Assembly (NCBI RefSeq): GCF_001890765.1 | Contig: NZ_KV878783.1 | Location: 3,314,771-3,378,770 of the forward strand | Reading direction: 5' to 3' | Length of the DNA stretch: 64,000 nucleotides | Source of the DNA: Spirulina major PCC 6313 | Lineage (GTDB): Bacteria > Cyanobacteriota > Cyanobacteriia > Cyanobacteriales > Spirulinaceae | Shown here: in pieces, positions 54,115 through 61,909 of the stretch | How the letters are laid out: every line of letters begins with the position of its first letter | How positions within the stretch are numbered: position 1 is the stretch's first letter | Made by a program: the position numbers and the translations under genes | Notes under the pieces: model-generated | The model's database searches: none | What the model was told of the DNA's origin: nothing | Seen by the model: only the letters and a program-made list of their open reading frames with translations

Positions 54115-54915
54115 TTGGCTCATCTTGAATGTCCAAAACTTAAGGTGACGGTGCGTTACGCTTCGCTAACAGCACCCTACTGTCATGACATAGCTAATTA
54201 TTCTGAGTTGCGGGCTGCCCTCGCTCAGGCTTTGGCGACAGAGGTGGAATTTGTGCCGGTGGATGATCAGATTTCGGGGGCGGTGTTGTTGAAGGATGGT
54301 CAAATTGATTTAGCCTTGGTGGGGCCATCGGAATATGTGGTGATCCAGGCGCGAACCAATGCAGTGTCGGTGATTGGCATTACCCGCCCGAATTATCGCT
54401 CGGTGTTGGCCACAAGAGCCGAGAGTGAGGTTAAGGCGATCGCTGATCTCAAGTCCAAAACGCTGGCCCTGTCGGATGTGGGATCAACCAGCGGTCACTT
54501 GGGGCCGATCGCGATGCTGGTTGAAGCGGGTTTAGATCCGCAGCAAGATTTAACCGTGGAAATGCTCGGTGATGATGGCAGTACGGCGGCGCTGCGATCG
54601 GGGCAGGTGGAGGCGTGGGGAGGGTCGTTCACTGACTATGAGGACATGAGTCAGGCTGCACCGGAACAGTTTGTCATCTTGCAACGTGGGCCATTATTGC
54701 CCAGTGATGTTTTGATTGCGGGCAGCCATATTGCAGCGGATGTGGTAACCGCAATCCAAGCTAAAATGCTGGCCAATGAAGCGGCGTTAACGACGGCGAT
54801 CGCTACCCATGAGCGTAAATATGAAGGATCAACTCTCACAGTCATGCAAGACCAAGACTATGATTCGATCCGCGCTGCCTACAGTGCGATCGGCCAAGGG
54901 AACTTTCTCAATTAG
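54115..54915 (+). CDS. PhnD-like phosphate/phosphonate-binding protein, 5'-truncated
   Basis: An open frame of 266 codons that matches PhnD/SsuA-type periplasmic binding proteins: YSELRAALAQALATEVEFVPVDDQ, LALVGPSEYVVI, IADLKSKTLALSDVGSTSG and LPSDVLIAGSHI. But the usual signal peptide and first ~25 residues are missing. In their place the frame runs through a palindromic repeat (GGTGCGTTACGCTTCGCTAA, 54149-54168, pairing with the AGCACC that follows). The only upstream start is a TTG with no ribosome binding site. An unexported binding protein cannot do the family's job, so this is probably a pseudogene. No transporter genes adjoin. Confidence 0.7.
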   Translation: MAHLECPKLKVTVRYASLTAPYCHDIANYSELRAALAQALATEVEFVPVDDQISGAVLLKDGQIDLALVGPSEYVVIQARTNAVSVIGITRPNYRSVLATRAESEVKAIADLKSKTLALSDVGSTSGHLGPIAMLVEAGLDPQQDLTVEMLGDDGSTAALRSGQVEAWGGSFTDYEDMSQAAPEQFVILQRGPLLPSDVLIAGSHIAADVVTAIQAKMLANEAALTTAIATHERKYEGSTLTVMQDQDYDSIRAAYSAIGQGNFLN

Positions 54916-55110
54916 CAGGGTGAGCCTGTTACACCCTACGTGTCTGTGAATGGGGAATCTCCAGCTATACACGCAGTGTTAGCTGGATGAGCGTCAAAAT
55001 CCCTCTGGCCCGAACCCTGTTGGGATGATGAAATCTTTGAGCCGTTGGATCAATCCCTCTATGATTTCCTCAATGGCTACCTTTAACCCCCTATCGTGAC
55101 AACCCACCCT

Positions 55111-55305
55111 ATGGATATTCCCCAACCCCTCCTCCAAAACCTGACTCTCTATCTCAGCGGTCGCCGGGCTGCCCATGACGCAGAAGCAGAATCGTTGCTC
55201 AAACAACTGACCATGGCAATGGAAACCGCCGAACACAGTGGCAAGCACACCGAAACGCCAGCAAGCCTGTTTTCAGCCCCTGCCGGTGAAGAGATCGGCT
55301 GTTGA
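55111..55305 (+). CDS. Small hypothetical protein
   Basis: A 64-residue protein from the ATG at 55111 (or 69 from the GTG at 55096). The core PLLQNLTLYLSGRRAAHDAEAESLLKQLTMAMETAE reads as two amphipathic helices with regular leucines. It resembles small conserved cyanobacterial proteins, but I cannot name the family. No export signal. The tail is Ala/Pro-rich. It converges on the minus-strand gene ending at 55323. Confidence 0.5.
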   Translation: MDIPQPLLQNLTLYLSGRRAAHDAEAESLLKQLTMAMETAEHSGKHTETPASLFSAPAGEEIGC

Positions 55306-55322
55306 GAGGACGGGTGATCGTC

Positions 55323-55835
55323 CTAGTCAAATAACCGAAAGTAGGGGTAACGCACGGGTACACCCGGCTCTTTTTCTAATTTGAAGTTGATCACATCCCA
55401 ACAGGGATCATCACTACTGTCTGGGCTAAACACAACCGGTAACCCATACAGCCGGGGCACTTTTGCATCCGTGTCCGGACTACGCCAAGCACTACTCCGC
55501 TCTAGGTAAGAACTGACAAGGCTTTGATAACGGTGCGCGATCGTAACCTGTGTGGCTCGGTAGCCTTGGGTATAGAGGCGATCGAGGGCTTCATGAATTT
55601 CAAACCGAATTCCATCGGGATGGGTATGCTGGCGATACCATTCTTCGTTCCATTGCCGCCAATGTCGGCCCGATTGGAGATGGACTAATTCTGCTGTGTT
55701 GGGATCGGCTTCAAATGCGCCGTGGCGAGGACAAAGGTAGGTATCAGTGAGCATTAACGCCGGGATCGCTTGGCGACAGTGGGGACAATGAATCTCTGCC
55801 CCGAAGATCGGGTATTGCAAGGCCGGGTTAATCAT
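55323..55835 (-). CDS. TIGR02652-like conserved cyanobacterial protein
   Basis: A 170-residue protein that fits the cyanobacterium-specific TIGR02652 family (recalled by sequence). The N-terminal zinc-ribbon-like segment IHCPHCRQAIPALML followed by TYLCPRHGAFEA holds three to four metal-binding residues. The middle RHWRQWNEEWYRQHTHPDGIRFEIHEALDRLYTQGYRAT and the end WDVINFKLEKEPGVPVRYPYFRLF are strongly patterned, suggesting tight conservation. No function is known to me. The gene is monocistronic. Confidence 0.85.
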   Translation of the reverse strand: MINPALQYPIFGAEIHCPHCRQAIPALMLTDTYLCPRHGAFEADPNTAELVHLQSGRHWRQWNEEWYRQHTHPDGIRFEIHEALDRLYTQGYRATQVTIAHRYQSLVSSYLERSSAWRSPDTDAKVPRLYGLPVVFSPDSSDDPCWDVINFKLEKEPGVPVRYPYFRLFD

Positions 55836-56069
55836 AGAACCGTTGGAACCGTAGTCGTTTCTGTGCTGAGCAACCCTCTAACAGGAGCTAACGTGGTTTC
55901 ATTATAGAGCTTCAAACTCAGCCCTGGGCGTTTCCGAACCATTACCGCTGTCGGGCTTCAGAAATGGGGGGGAATCCTCAAAACCAACGTAACAAAGTAG
56001 AGACGATCGCTCTGTTCATGCGGTGGCGTGAGCCAAGATAGGTCTAAAACGGGTATGGAGTGAAAACCA

Positions 56070-56570
56070 ATGACCACAGAACACGATCGCGCTCTCCTCT
56101 TTCAAGAGGTGCAACAATTTCGCCAACGCTGGCTCTGGGCATTATTACTGGGGATTAATGGCGTTGTCATTGCCGTGACCCTCTATAGCGTGTTTGGCTC
56201 TAGCCCCGACCCTAGCCCAGTGTGGGTGTTGCTCTTGGTGGTGGGGGTAGCCTGCTTGAATACGGTGCTATTTGCGTTGATGAAGCTCAAAGCTGAGGTC
56301 AGCGAAGACGGGATTTTGATTCATTATTTTCCCCTGAAACGGCGTGAAATTGCTCGCGATCGCATTCGATCCTGCAAAGCTCTCACCTATCGCCCCCTCA
56401 GAGACTACGGCGGGTGGGGGATTCGGCGCGGCTGGTCGAGTGTGGCCTATACCGTGCAGGGCGATCGCGGTGTTTGGGTTGAACTCACCAGCGGCAGACC
56501 TGTGTTGATTGGTTCCCAGCGACCCGAAGCCTTGGCCGAGGCGATCGCCTCCCTACTTCCGCCGAGCTAA
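56070..56570 (+). CDS. Two-helix membrane protein with PH-like domain
   Basis: A 166-residue protein with two transmembrane helices at ~20-42 and ~50-70, then a cytosolic beta-rich domain (VSEDGILIHYFPLKRREIARDRIRSC through GVWVELTSGRPVLIGSQRPEALAEAI) that looks like a bacterial PH-type domain. It matches what I recall as the DUF6141 family, which I state with moderate confidence. No catalytic residues. The gene converges on a DUF2993 gene with only 2 bases between stops. Confidence 0.75.
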   Translation: MTTEHDRALLFQEVQQFRQRWLWALLLGINGVVIAVTLYSVFGSSPDPSPVWVLLLVVGVACLNTVLFALMKLKAEVSEDGILIHYFPLKRREIARDRIRSCKALTYRPLRDYGGWGIRRGWSSVAYTVQGDRGVWVELTSGRPVLIGSQRPEALAEAIASLLPPS

Positions 56571-56572
56571 CC

Positions 56573-57388
56573 TCAGCCTGTACGCGGCACTCGTTCAATT
56601 TGGGCATAGCCGCTAAAGTTCAAGGTCGCGCCTTTTGTTTCCAAGCGGTTGATCCGCAGCGTCACCCCATCCAGATTAAAGCGGTCAAGATCCACCATTT
56701 CATTGAGGATTTCCACCAAAATACCCATCAGAATTTTAGAGAGGCCCTGTTCTGCCGTGGGGATTTCATCAGCCATAAATTCAGCCGCTTCGTAGGTAAT
56801 CCGCCGCCGTTTCGCCAAGCCCAACTCACAACTGAAGCAGATCGGCACAATCTTATTCGTGAGATTCGCCTTGGCGAATAACTTAATCCGATTGTCGGGC
56901 AATAGCTTGAGGCTGATCTCGTTAAACGATACCGGCTGCCCCCCGGAGAGATTCGTCAGTCGTTCATCGGTGAGGCCTTCGAGGCGTTGCCGGACAAGGG
57001 GGGCTGAAAACGCGCTGTTAATATCTTCTTCGGTTAGTTTGACGAGGGCCACCGCTTGCGTGGGTTGTTTCAGGGCAATTTGTCCCTTGAGCAGCGAGCC
57101 AAAGTCAATGGCAACAGCGTCGGTTTCAAAGGACAATTCAGCGGTGCGAAAGTCCCGCCGGATGACCAAGCCGTGACCGTTCATCTTGAAGCTATCAATA
57201 CTTCCTTGGAGAAGCTTGCTAGAGGGGTTGCAGCGCACCTTGACATCGACCATGTCACTTTGAGTAAACAGATGCCGCAGGGTGTTGCTAGCAACGCTAT
57301 TGAGGAGATCCTCTCCCCAATCTGGTTTTTGGGAGGAGTTCGAGCCGATAAAGCCACCAAACATAAAACTAAGGTCCGCGCTGCTCAC
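56573..57388 (-). CDS. DUF2993 (LmeA-like) lipid-binding family protein
   Basis: A 271-residue protein of the DUF2993 family, seen in actinobacteria (LmeA) and cyanobacteria. Typical features: LFTQSDMVDVKVRCNPSSKLLQGSIDSFKMNGHGLVIRRDFRTAEL near the N-terminus, and alternating beta strands with an amphipathic pattern (AVAIDFGSLLKGQIALKQPTQAVALVKLTEEDIN). The fold is related to lipid-binding TULIP-like proteins. There is no obvious signal peptide at the N-terminus as called, so a cytoplasmic or membrane-peripheral place is likely here. Start: ATG at 57388, or the ATG eight codons on. The role is unknown. Confidence 0.85.
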   Translation of the reverse strand: MSSADLSFMFGGFIGSNSSQKPDWGEDLLNSVASNTLRHLFTQSDMVDVKVRCNPSSKLLQGSIDSFKMNGHGLVIRRDFRTAELSFETDAVAIDFGSLLKGQIALKQPTQAVALVKLTEEDINSAFSAPLVRQRLEGLTDERLTNLSGGQPVSFNEISLKLLPDNRIKLFAKANLTNKIVPICFSCELGLAKRRRITYEAAEFMADEIPTAEQGLSKILMGILVEILNEMVDLDRFNLDGVTLRINRLETKGATLNFSGYAQIERVPRTG

Positions 57389-57846
57389 AACGTTTGTTAC
57401 AAAAATTTACTTCCTACCTTCCTTGTAACAGAATCTTAAAGATTCAGCAAAGAGTATGGTCATCGCTTGATGGGGGTTTGGGACGCGGGAACGGCGATCG
57501 CAGGAATAGCGAAAACGGAGCAATCGACCGCCCGTTAAGGTGTTGGGTATTTATACTCATTGCCATCCGTGAGATTTTTCCCATGGGAAATTAGGGTAAA
57601 AATTTTTTTCAACGGGAGGGCAAGATCCCACGATGGATTCACATGGGGCGGGAGTTGCGATCGCAGCTTATCCCTGTCCCTAGCATCCCACATCCCACCC
57701 CGCCGTGCCGCGAAAACACCCTAAAAATCTCCAATCACGTTCATCAGCCTTGTTAATCCCGGCCCCTCTTGCTGCACAGGATTGCCGTCCGAATTTCTGC
57801 CGCAGGAGTAAGCCAGAGCCTCTGTCGCAAGAGTGAGCCAGAGGCG
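57389..57846. other. Intergenic region before the tandem repeats
   Basis: About 450 bases with no supported gene between the DUF2993 gene and the 91-base repeat array. I see no recognisable motif. Confidence 0.4.
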
Positions 57847-58190
57847 CACACTCCCAGGGCTGGCATCCTCCGTCGTGCAAGCTTCTGTAGTGCGAGCTTC
57901 TCGCTCGCTACGGCCCTAACGAGAGAGATCAACTACTCACACTCCCAGGGCTGGCATCCTCCGTCGTGCAAGCTTCTGTAGTGCGAGCTTCTAGCTCGCT
58001 ACGGCCCTAACGAGAGAGATCAACTACTCACACTCCCAGGGCTGGCATCCTCCGTCGTGCAAGCTTCTGTAGTGCGAGCTTCTAGCTCGCTACGGCCCTA
58101 ACGAGAGAGATCAACTACTCACACTCCCAGGGCTGGCATCCTCCGTCGTGCAAGCTTCTGTAGTGCGAGCTTCTCGCTCGCTGCGGCCCT
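57847..58190. repeat. 91-bp tandem repeat array, 3.8 copies
   Basis: Copies begin with CACACTCCCAGGGCTGGCAT at 57847, 57938, 58029 and 58120, exactly 91 bases apart; the last copy breaks off at about 58190. Differences between copies are few (for example CTCGCTCGC versus CTAGCTCGC in the palindrome). Each unit holds the palindrome GCGAGCTTCTAGCTCGC, the same family as the dispersed repeats near 18240, 33415 and 49606. The array ends 60 bases before the rpsB leader. It has no spacers, so it is not CRISPR. Confidence 0.9.
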
Positions 58191-58253
58191 AGGGTCTCAA
58201 GCGCATCACCACCGCCCCACCGTGCTACCCTAGTAAAGTTGTCAAAAATCGCA

Positions 58254-58326
58254 CATCTGAGATTTCGGGTGTTTCGCCCTGGTGGCGAAATGCAAGCTCA
58301 GATGGAGGATAAACCCGAAACAGGAG
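58254..58326 (+). promoter_or_regulatory. rpsB leader with pseudoknot-like fold next to the ribosome binding site
   Basis: CATCTGAG (58254-58261) pairs with CTCAGATG (58297-58304). TTTCGGGT (58263-58270), inside that loop, pairs with ACCCGAAA (58313-58320) outside it, giving an H-type pseudoknot. TTTCGCC/GGCGAAA (58272-58278/58284-58290) adds a hairpin in the loop. All three stems are perfect. The last stem ends exactly where the Shine-Dalgarno CAGGAG (58321-58326) begins. Ribosomal protein leaders of this kind serve autoregulation; S2 is the natural candidate ligand. Confidence 0.75.
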
Positions 58327-58336
58327 TACAAAAAAC

Positions 58337-59170
58337 ATGGCAGTCGTATCACTCGCGAGTCTCTTAGAGTCTGGCGTACATTTTGGGCATCAAACCCGCC
58401 GCTGGAATCCCAAAATGGACCCCTACATCTACACCGCCCGCAACGGGGTTCACATCATTGACTTGGTGCAAACGGCGCAACTCATGGGCGAAGCCTATGA
58501 ATATATGCGCACCGCCGCCGAGAAAGGCAAAAAAGTCTTGTTCGTCGGCACCAAACGCCAAGCCGCTGGCATCATTGCCCAAGAATCCGCCCGCTGTGGT
58601 GCTTACTTCATTAACCAACGGTGGTTAGGGGGCATGCTCACCAACTGGGAAACGATCCGCACCCGGATCGATCGCCTCAAAGAACTCGAACATCTCGAAG
58701 AAAGCGGCAACCTCGACAAACGCCCGAAAAAAGAAGCCTCTGTGCTGCGGCGCGAGTTGATGAAGTTGCAAAAATATCTCGGCGGCATTAAAAATATGCG
58801 TCGTCCGCCTGATATTGTCGTTATCGTCGATCAGCGCCGTGAATACAATGCCATCCTCGAATGTCAAAAACTGAATATTCCCATCGTCTCGATGCTGGAC
58901 ACCAACTGCGATCCGGACTTGGTGGATATTCCGGTTCCGGCTAATGATGACGCGATCCGCTCGATCAAATTGATTGTGGGTCGTTTAGCGGATGCCATCT
59001 ATGAAGGCCGCCACGGTCAACTCGATGTTGATGATGACTACGAAGAGTTTGACGATGAACTCGCCGAGGGTGAGTTTGACGACGAGGAAAGCGAGACCTT
59101 TGAGGCGAGTGGCGAAGAGGCGATCGCCGTGAACACCGAACCCGCCACCAGCGGCGACAGCGAAGAGTAA
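58337..59170 (+). CDS. rpsB: 30S ribosomal protein S2
   Basis: A 277-residue S2. Signature [24 protein letters not shown], then [22 protein letters not shown] and IPVVS-like region [30 protein letters not shown]. The C-terminus extends ~45 residues beyond the core with a very acidic stretch ([21 protein letters not shown]), as seen in many cyanobacterial S2 proteins. CAGGAG lies 10 bases before the ATG. It is followed after ~300 bases by tsf, the classic rpsB-tsf order. The leader has a probable autoregulatory fold. Confidence 0.97.
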   Translation: MAVVSLASLLESGVHFGHQTRRWNPKMDPYIYTARNGVHIIDLVQTAQLMGEAYEYMRTAAEKGKKVLFVGTKRQAAGIIAQESARCGAYFINQRWLGGMLTNWETIRTRIDRLKELEHLEESGNLDKRPKKEASVLRRELMKLQKYLGGIKNMRRPPDIVVIVDQRREYNAILECQKLNIPIVSMLDTNCDPDLVDIPVPANDDAIRSIKLIVGRLADAIYEGRHGQLDVDDDYEEFDDELAEGEFDDEESETFEASGEEAIAVNTEPATSGDSEE

Positions 59171-59467
59171 CAGCAACTCTTCCCTTGTGTTCGCACCAAC
59201 GCATTGGGGGATGCCTTGGCTCTTGTGGTGATGCACAATGCACGGTTAATGACGGTGACATGTGCTCCGATGAGGGCTGAGGCCATCCCTGACCCCACTG
59301 CCAATCCAGCCGTAGGGTGATAAAGCGTTGAATTAGGATAACCTTGATTCGGATCGGAATCGAGGCAAGAGCATCGGAAACGCTCCTTCAGCCTGTTTCG
59401 ACAGGGCGGGAGTGGATGTCACAATAGTGAATGCATTCAGCAGGATATCCTTACCCTAAAAAACGTC

Positions 59468-60235
59468 ATGGCAAAGAAAAACAAATCAGACAAAAAAGCT
59501 CCAAAAGCAGCAGCACCCGCAGCAGCACCCGCAGCAAAAGCAGAACCCAAAGCAGAACCCAAAGCAGAACCCAAAGCCGGAACAATATCTGCGGCCCTGG
59601 TGAAAGAACTCCGGGACAAAACGGGCGCGGGGATGATGGATTGTAAAAAAGCCCTCAAAGAAGCCGGGGGCGATATGGAAAAGGCCAATGAATGGCTACG
59701 GCAGAAGGGGATTGCCTCAGCGGAGAAAAAAGCGGGCCGCGTCGCAGCCGAAGGATTGGTGGGTAGCTATATCCATACGGGGGGCCGTGTGGGTGTGCTT
59801 GTGGAAGTGAATTGTGAGACGGACTTTGTGGCCCGCCGCGATGAGTTTCAAGAACTTGTTCGCAACGTGGCGATGCAGGTGGCGGCTTGCCCGAATGTGG
59901 AATATGTCAGGGTTGAGGATATTCCGACGCAATTTGTCGAAAAAGAGAAGGCGATCGAAATGGGTCGTGATGATCTCGGCAATAAGCCCGACAATATTAA
60001 GGAAAAAATCATTGAAGGACGCATTTCTAAGCGTCTGAAGGAAGTTTCCTTGTTGGATCAACCCTATGTGAAGGATCAAGGCATCACGGTGGATGAAATG
60101 GTGAAGCAGGTAAGTGGTCAGATTGGTGAAAAAATTGAGATCCGCCGCTTTAGCCGTTTTGTCTTGGGTGAGGGGATTGAGAAGCAGGAGACTGATTTTG
60201 CGGCGGAAGTGGCTGCCCAAACGGGACAAGCGTAA
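59468..60235 (+). CDS. tsf: Elongation factor Ts with low-complexity N-terminal extension
   Basis: A 255-residue nucleotide-exchange factor for EF-Tu. The UBA-like N-domain is [19 protein letters not shown], the core has [16 protein letters not shown], and the end [18 protein letters not shown] is typical. The first ~37 residues are unusual: Lys/Ala/Pro/Glu low complexity with [15 protein letters not shown], encoded by three exact copies of a 12-base unit (GCAGAACCCAAA). EF-Ts normally begins almost directly at the UBA domain. The ATG at 59468 is the first good start, and no ribosome binding site helps choose; a later start would leave no extension but lacks an ATG. Confidence 0.95.
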   Translation: MAKKNKSDKKAPKAAAPAAAPAAKAEPKAEPKAEPKAGTISAALVKELRDKTGAGMMDCKKALKEAGGDMEKANEWLRQKGIASAEKKAGRVAAEGLVGSYIHTGGRVGVLVEVNCETDFVARRDEFQELVRNVAMQVAACPNVEYVRVEDIPTQFVEKEKAIEMGRDDLGNKPDNIKEKIIEGRISKRLKEVSLLDQPYVKDQGITVDEMVKQVSGQIGEKIEIRRFSRFVLGEGIEKQETDFAAEVAAQTGQA

Positions 60236-60277
60236 GGATTCGTCAGGATTCACCGCTGGATTTTGATGAGATGACAG

Positions 60278-60310
60278 TTAGGTTATGGGTTGTTTTGACT
60301 CATAACCTAA
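60278..60310 (+). terminator. Stem-loop after tsf
   Basis: A perfect 10-bp stem (60278-60287/60301-60310) with a 13-base loop, followed by TTGTTG rather than a true T run. It lies between tsf and the next gene and could be an attenuator or weak terminator. Confidence 0.5.
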
Positions 60311-60344
60311 TTGTTGATCGGTAGTGAAGTATGGGAGTGTTTTC

Positions 60345-61385
60345 ATGAGTAAATCCCTCCAGAAAATTGAACGGGAGCTTGAGGCGATCGCAACTCAGTT
60401 TGCGGAGTTTGAGGGGCGATTTCGGGAGCAATATGGTCAATATCTGGTGAGTTTGGGCGCGTCTATTCAGCGTCAACTGATTTTAGTCACCTATCAGATT
60501 TGTACGAGTACTTATCCAACGGAGTTTTTGGCGTTGTCTGTGGGCGATCGCGAACAACTCCAACAGGCGATTCAAGTCCTAGGCCGGGAGGCTGCGACTC
60601 AGTTACCGGGCTTACTCGATCGCCCCTTGCGCTCCCCTCAACCCTCGTCCTCCTCCGGCAGCCCTATTTTTAATAAGTTGCCCATCAGCCCCGAACAACT
60701 CCAACTGCTCAAAGAAAAGTTACTGGAGCAGCGGGAGCAGTTTGAACAAAAGGCGAATAACGAGGATGAGGATGGGTCGATTGAGTTTATTACGATCGAG
60801 GCGGACTTGGATTTGTTGGCGGCGGATGACGAGGATGAGGACGATGACGATGACGACGACGACGATGATGATGACGATGATGAGACCGTAGATGGGGAGG
60901 ATGAGGCGACGGAGGAGGAGACTGATGTGGGGCTTCCCCCCACGAATCCGGTGGAGTTTGCCCAGTGGCTGAAGCAGTTGGATGGCGCGATCGCTACTCA
61001 ACTGAAAACCCTTTCGACCCAAGCCAATCGCCTCCTCCAATCGCAAGGGATTATGGCTCACAAATTGCCCCCGAAGGTGATTGAAGCGGCGATGCAGTCC
61101 GATGAAGGGAGTGTGGGTCAAATGCCCAACTTGCTGAATGTGTTGGTGGAAACGGAACAGGTTAAAGGCGATCGCGCCGCTGGGATGGTGCAGGTGACGG
61201 CAGTGCGGCTGCGGTTGGCGGAAATTGAATTTGCAGAACCTCAGGTGGCGGCCTACCAGAGTAAATTGCGGGAGTTGCGGGCCCAGTCCCATCGTCTGGC
61301 CAAGCAATACCACACCCTGAAGCGAGAAGAATCTGTCGCCACGGCTGAGGCGGCCTGGCGAGCCAGTTGGTATGAGCCATCTTAG
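60345..61385 (+). CDS. Conserved cyanobacterial protein with poly-Asp tract
   Basis: A 346-residue protein from the ATG at 60345. The N-terminal ~105 residues are helical (KIERELEAIATQFAEFEGRFREQYGQYLVSLG). In the middle is an uninterrupted run of 14 Asp, embedded in a longer Asp/Glu stretch and encoded at ~60837-60882 by a GAY microsatellite. The C-terminal ~150 residues are helical again (EFAQWLKQLDGAIATQLKTLS; AYQSKLRELRAQSHRLAKQYHTLKREES) and probably coiled coil. It is 109 bases after tsf. No family with known function is recognised. The Asp run may bind calcium or be a flexible linker (inference). Confidence 0.75.
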   Translation: MSKSLQKIERELEAIATQFAEFEGRFREQYGQYLVSLGASIQRQLILVTYQICTSTYPTEFLALSVGDREQLQQAIQVLGREAATQLPGLLDRPLRSPQPSSSSGSPIFNKLPISPEQLQLLKEKLLEQREQFEQKANNEDEDGSIEFITIEADLDLLAADDEDEDDDDDDDDDDDDDDETVDGEDEATEEETDVGLPPTNPVEFAQWLKQLDGAIATQLKTLSTQANRLLQSQGIMAHKLPPKVIEAAMQSDEGSVGQMPNLLNVLVETEQVKGDRAAGMVQVTAVRLRLAEIEFAEPQVAAYQSKLRELRAQSHRLAKQYHTLKREESVATAEAAWRASWYEPS

Positions 61386-61499
61386 GGTCACTGCGATCTG
61401 ATGGTGGATCTGGGGGTGCGATCGCATAGATACAGACAGCAACGGCAAAAGTTCAATATCATATCAAAATGATCTCTGTCGTCGTTCCTGCTGTGCTGA

Positions 61500-61901
61500 G
61501 TGTCCCCTCCATCCCGCCCCATTGATCTGACCTGTGATTATCCCTGTCCCTGTCGGCGAGGTCGGTTGCAGCGAATTACGCTCACCGATGCCTTTGGGTG
61601 CGATCGCTGTCAACACCTCTTTGAAGTGACCGAGCAAGGGACGTATCTTGAGCAGATTGTCACCACCCGCCCCCAGCGACCCCGTTGGCGTTGGACTGGC
61701 AAAACCTGGAAGTCAGTGCCCCGCCGCGATCCTCTGCATAAATTCACCACATTAGAGTTATTTGGTCTATTGTTAGGGACGATTGTTTGTGTTTTGATCC
61801 TGAATCAAGCGATCGCAAACAACCTGATTTATGGTTTGTGCCTCTTAATTCTCCTAATCGTCATACCTGGGTTGATGTTCTGGTTATCTTACCGCCAATA
61901 A
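61500..61901 (+). CDS. Small membrane protein with zinc-ribbon-like N-terminus
   Basis: A 133-residue protein. The N-terminus has a cysteine pattern that looks like a zinc ribbon (CDYPCPCRRGRLQRITL, then FGCDRCQHLFEV). Two transmembrane helices follow at ~87-105 and ~107-130 (ELFGLLLGTIVCVLILNQAIA; LIYGLCLLILLIVIPGLMFWL). Start: GTG at 61500, the only start that keeps the first cysteines. It ends 8 bases before proA on the same strand and is likely co-transcribed. The function is unknown to me. Confidence 0.72.
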   Translation: MSPPSRPIDLTCDYPCPCRRGRLQRITLTDAFGCDRCQHLFEVTEQGTYLEQIVTTRPQRPRWRWTGKTWKSVPRRDPLHKFTTLELFGLLLGTIVCVLILNQAIANNLIYGLCLLILLIVIPGLMFWLSYRQ

Positions 61902-61909
61902 TATAGACA

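Noticed and set aside
57847-58190. Regular repeats as a possible CRISPR array.
   Set aside because: The 91-base units are contiguous with no unique spacers, and no cas gene is in the window.
60638-60943. A Ser-rich minus-strand frame.
   Set aside because: It is the antisense of the poly-Asp tract of the 60345 gene.
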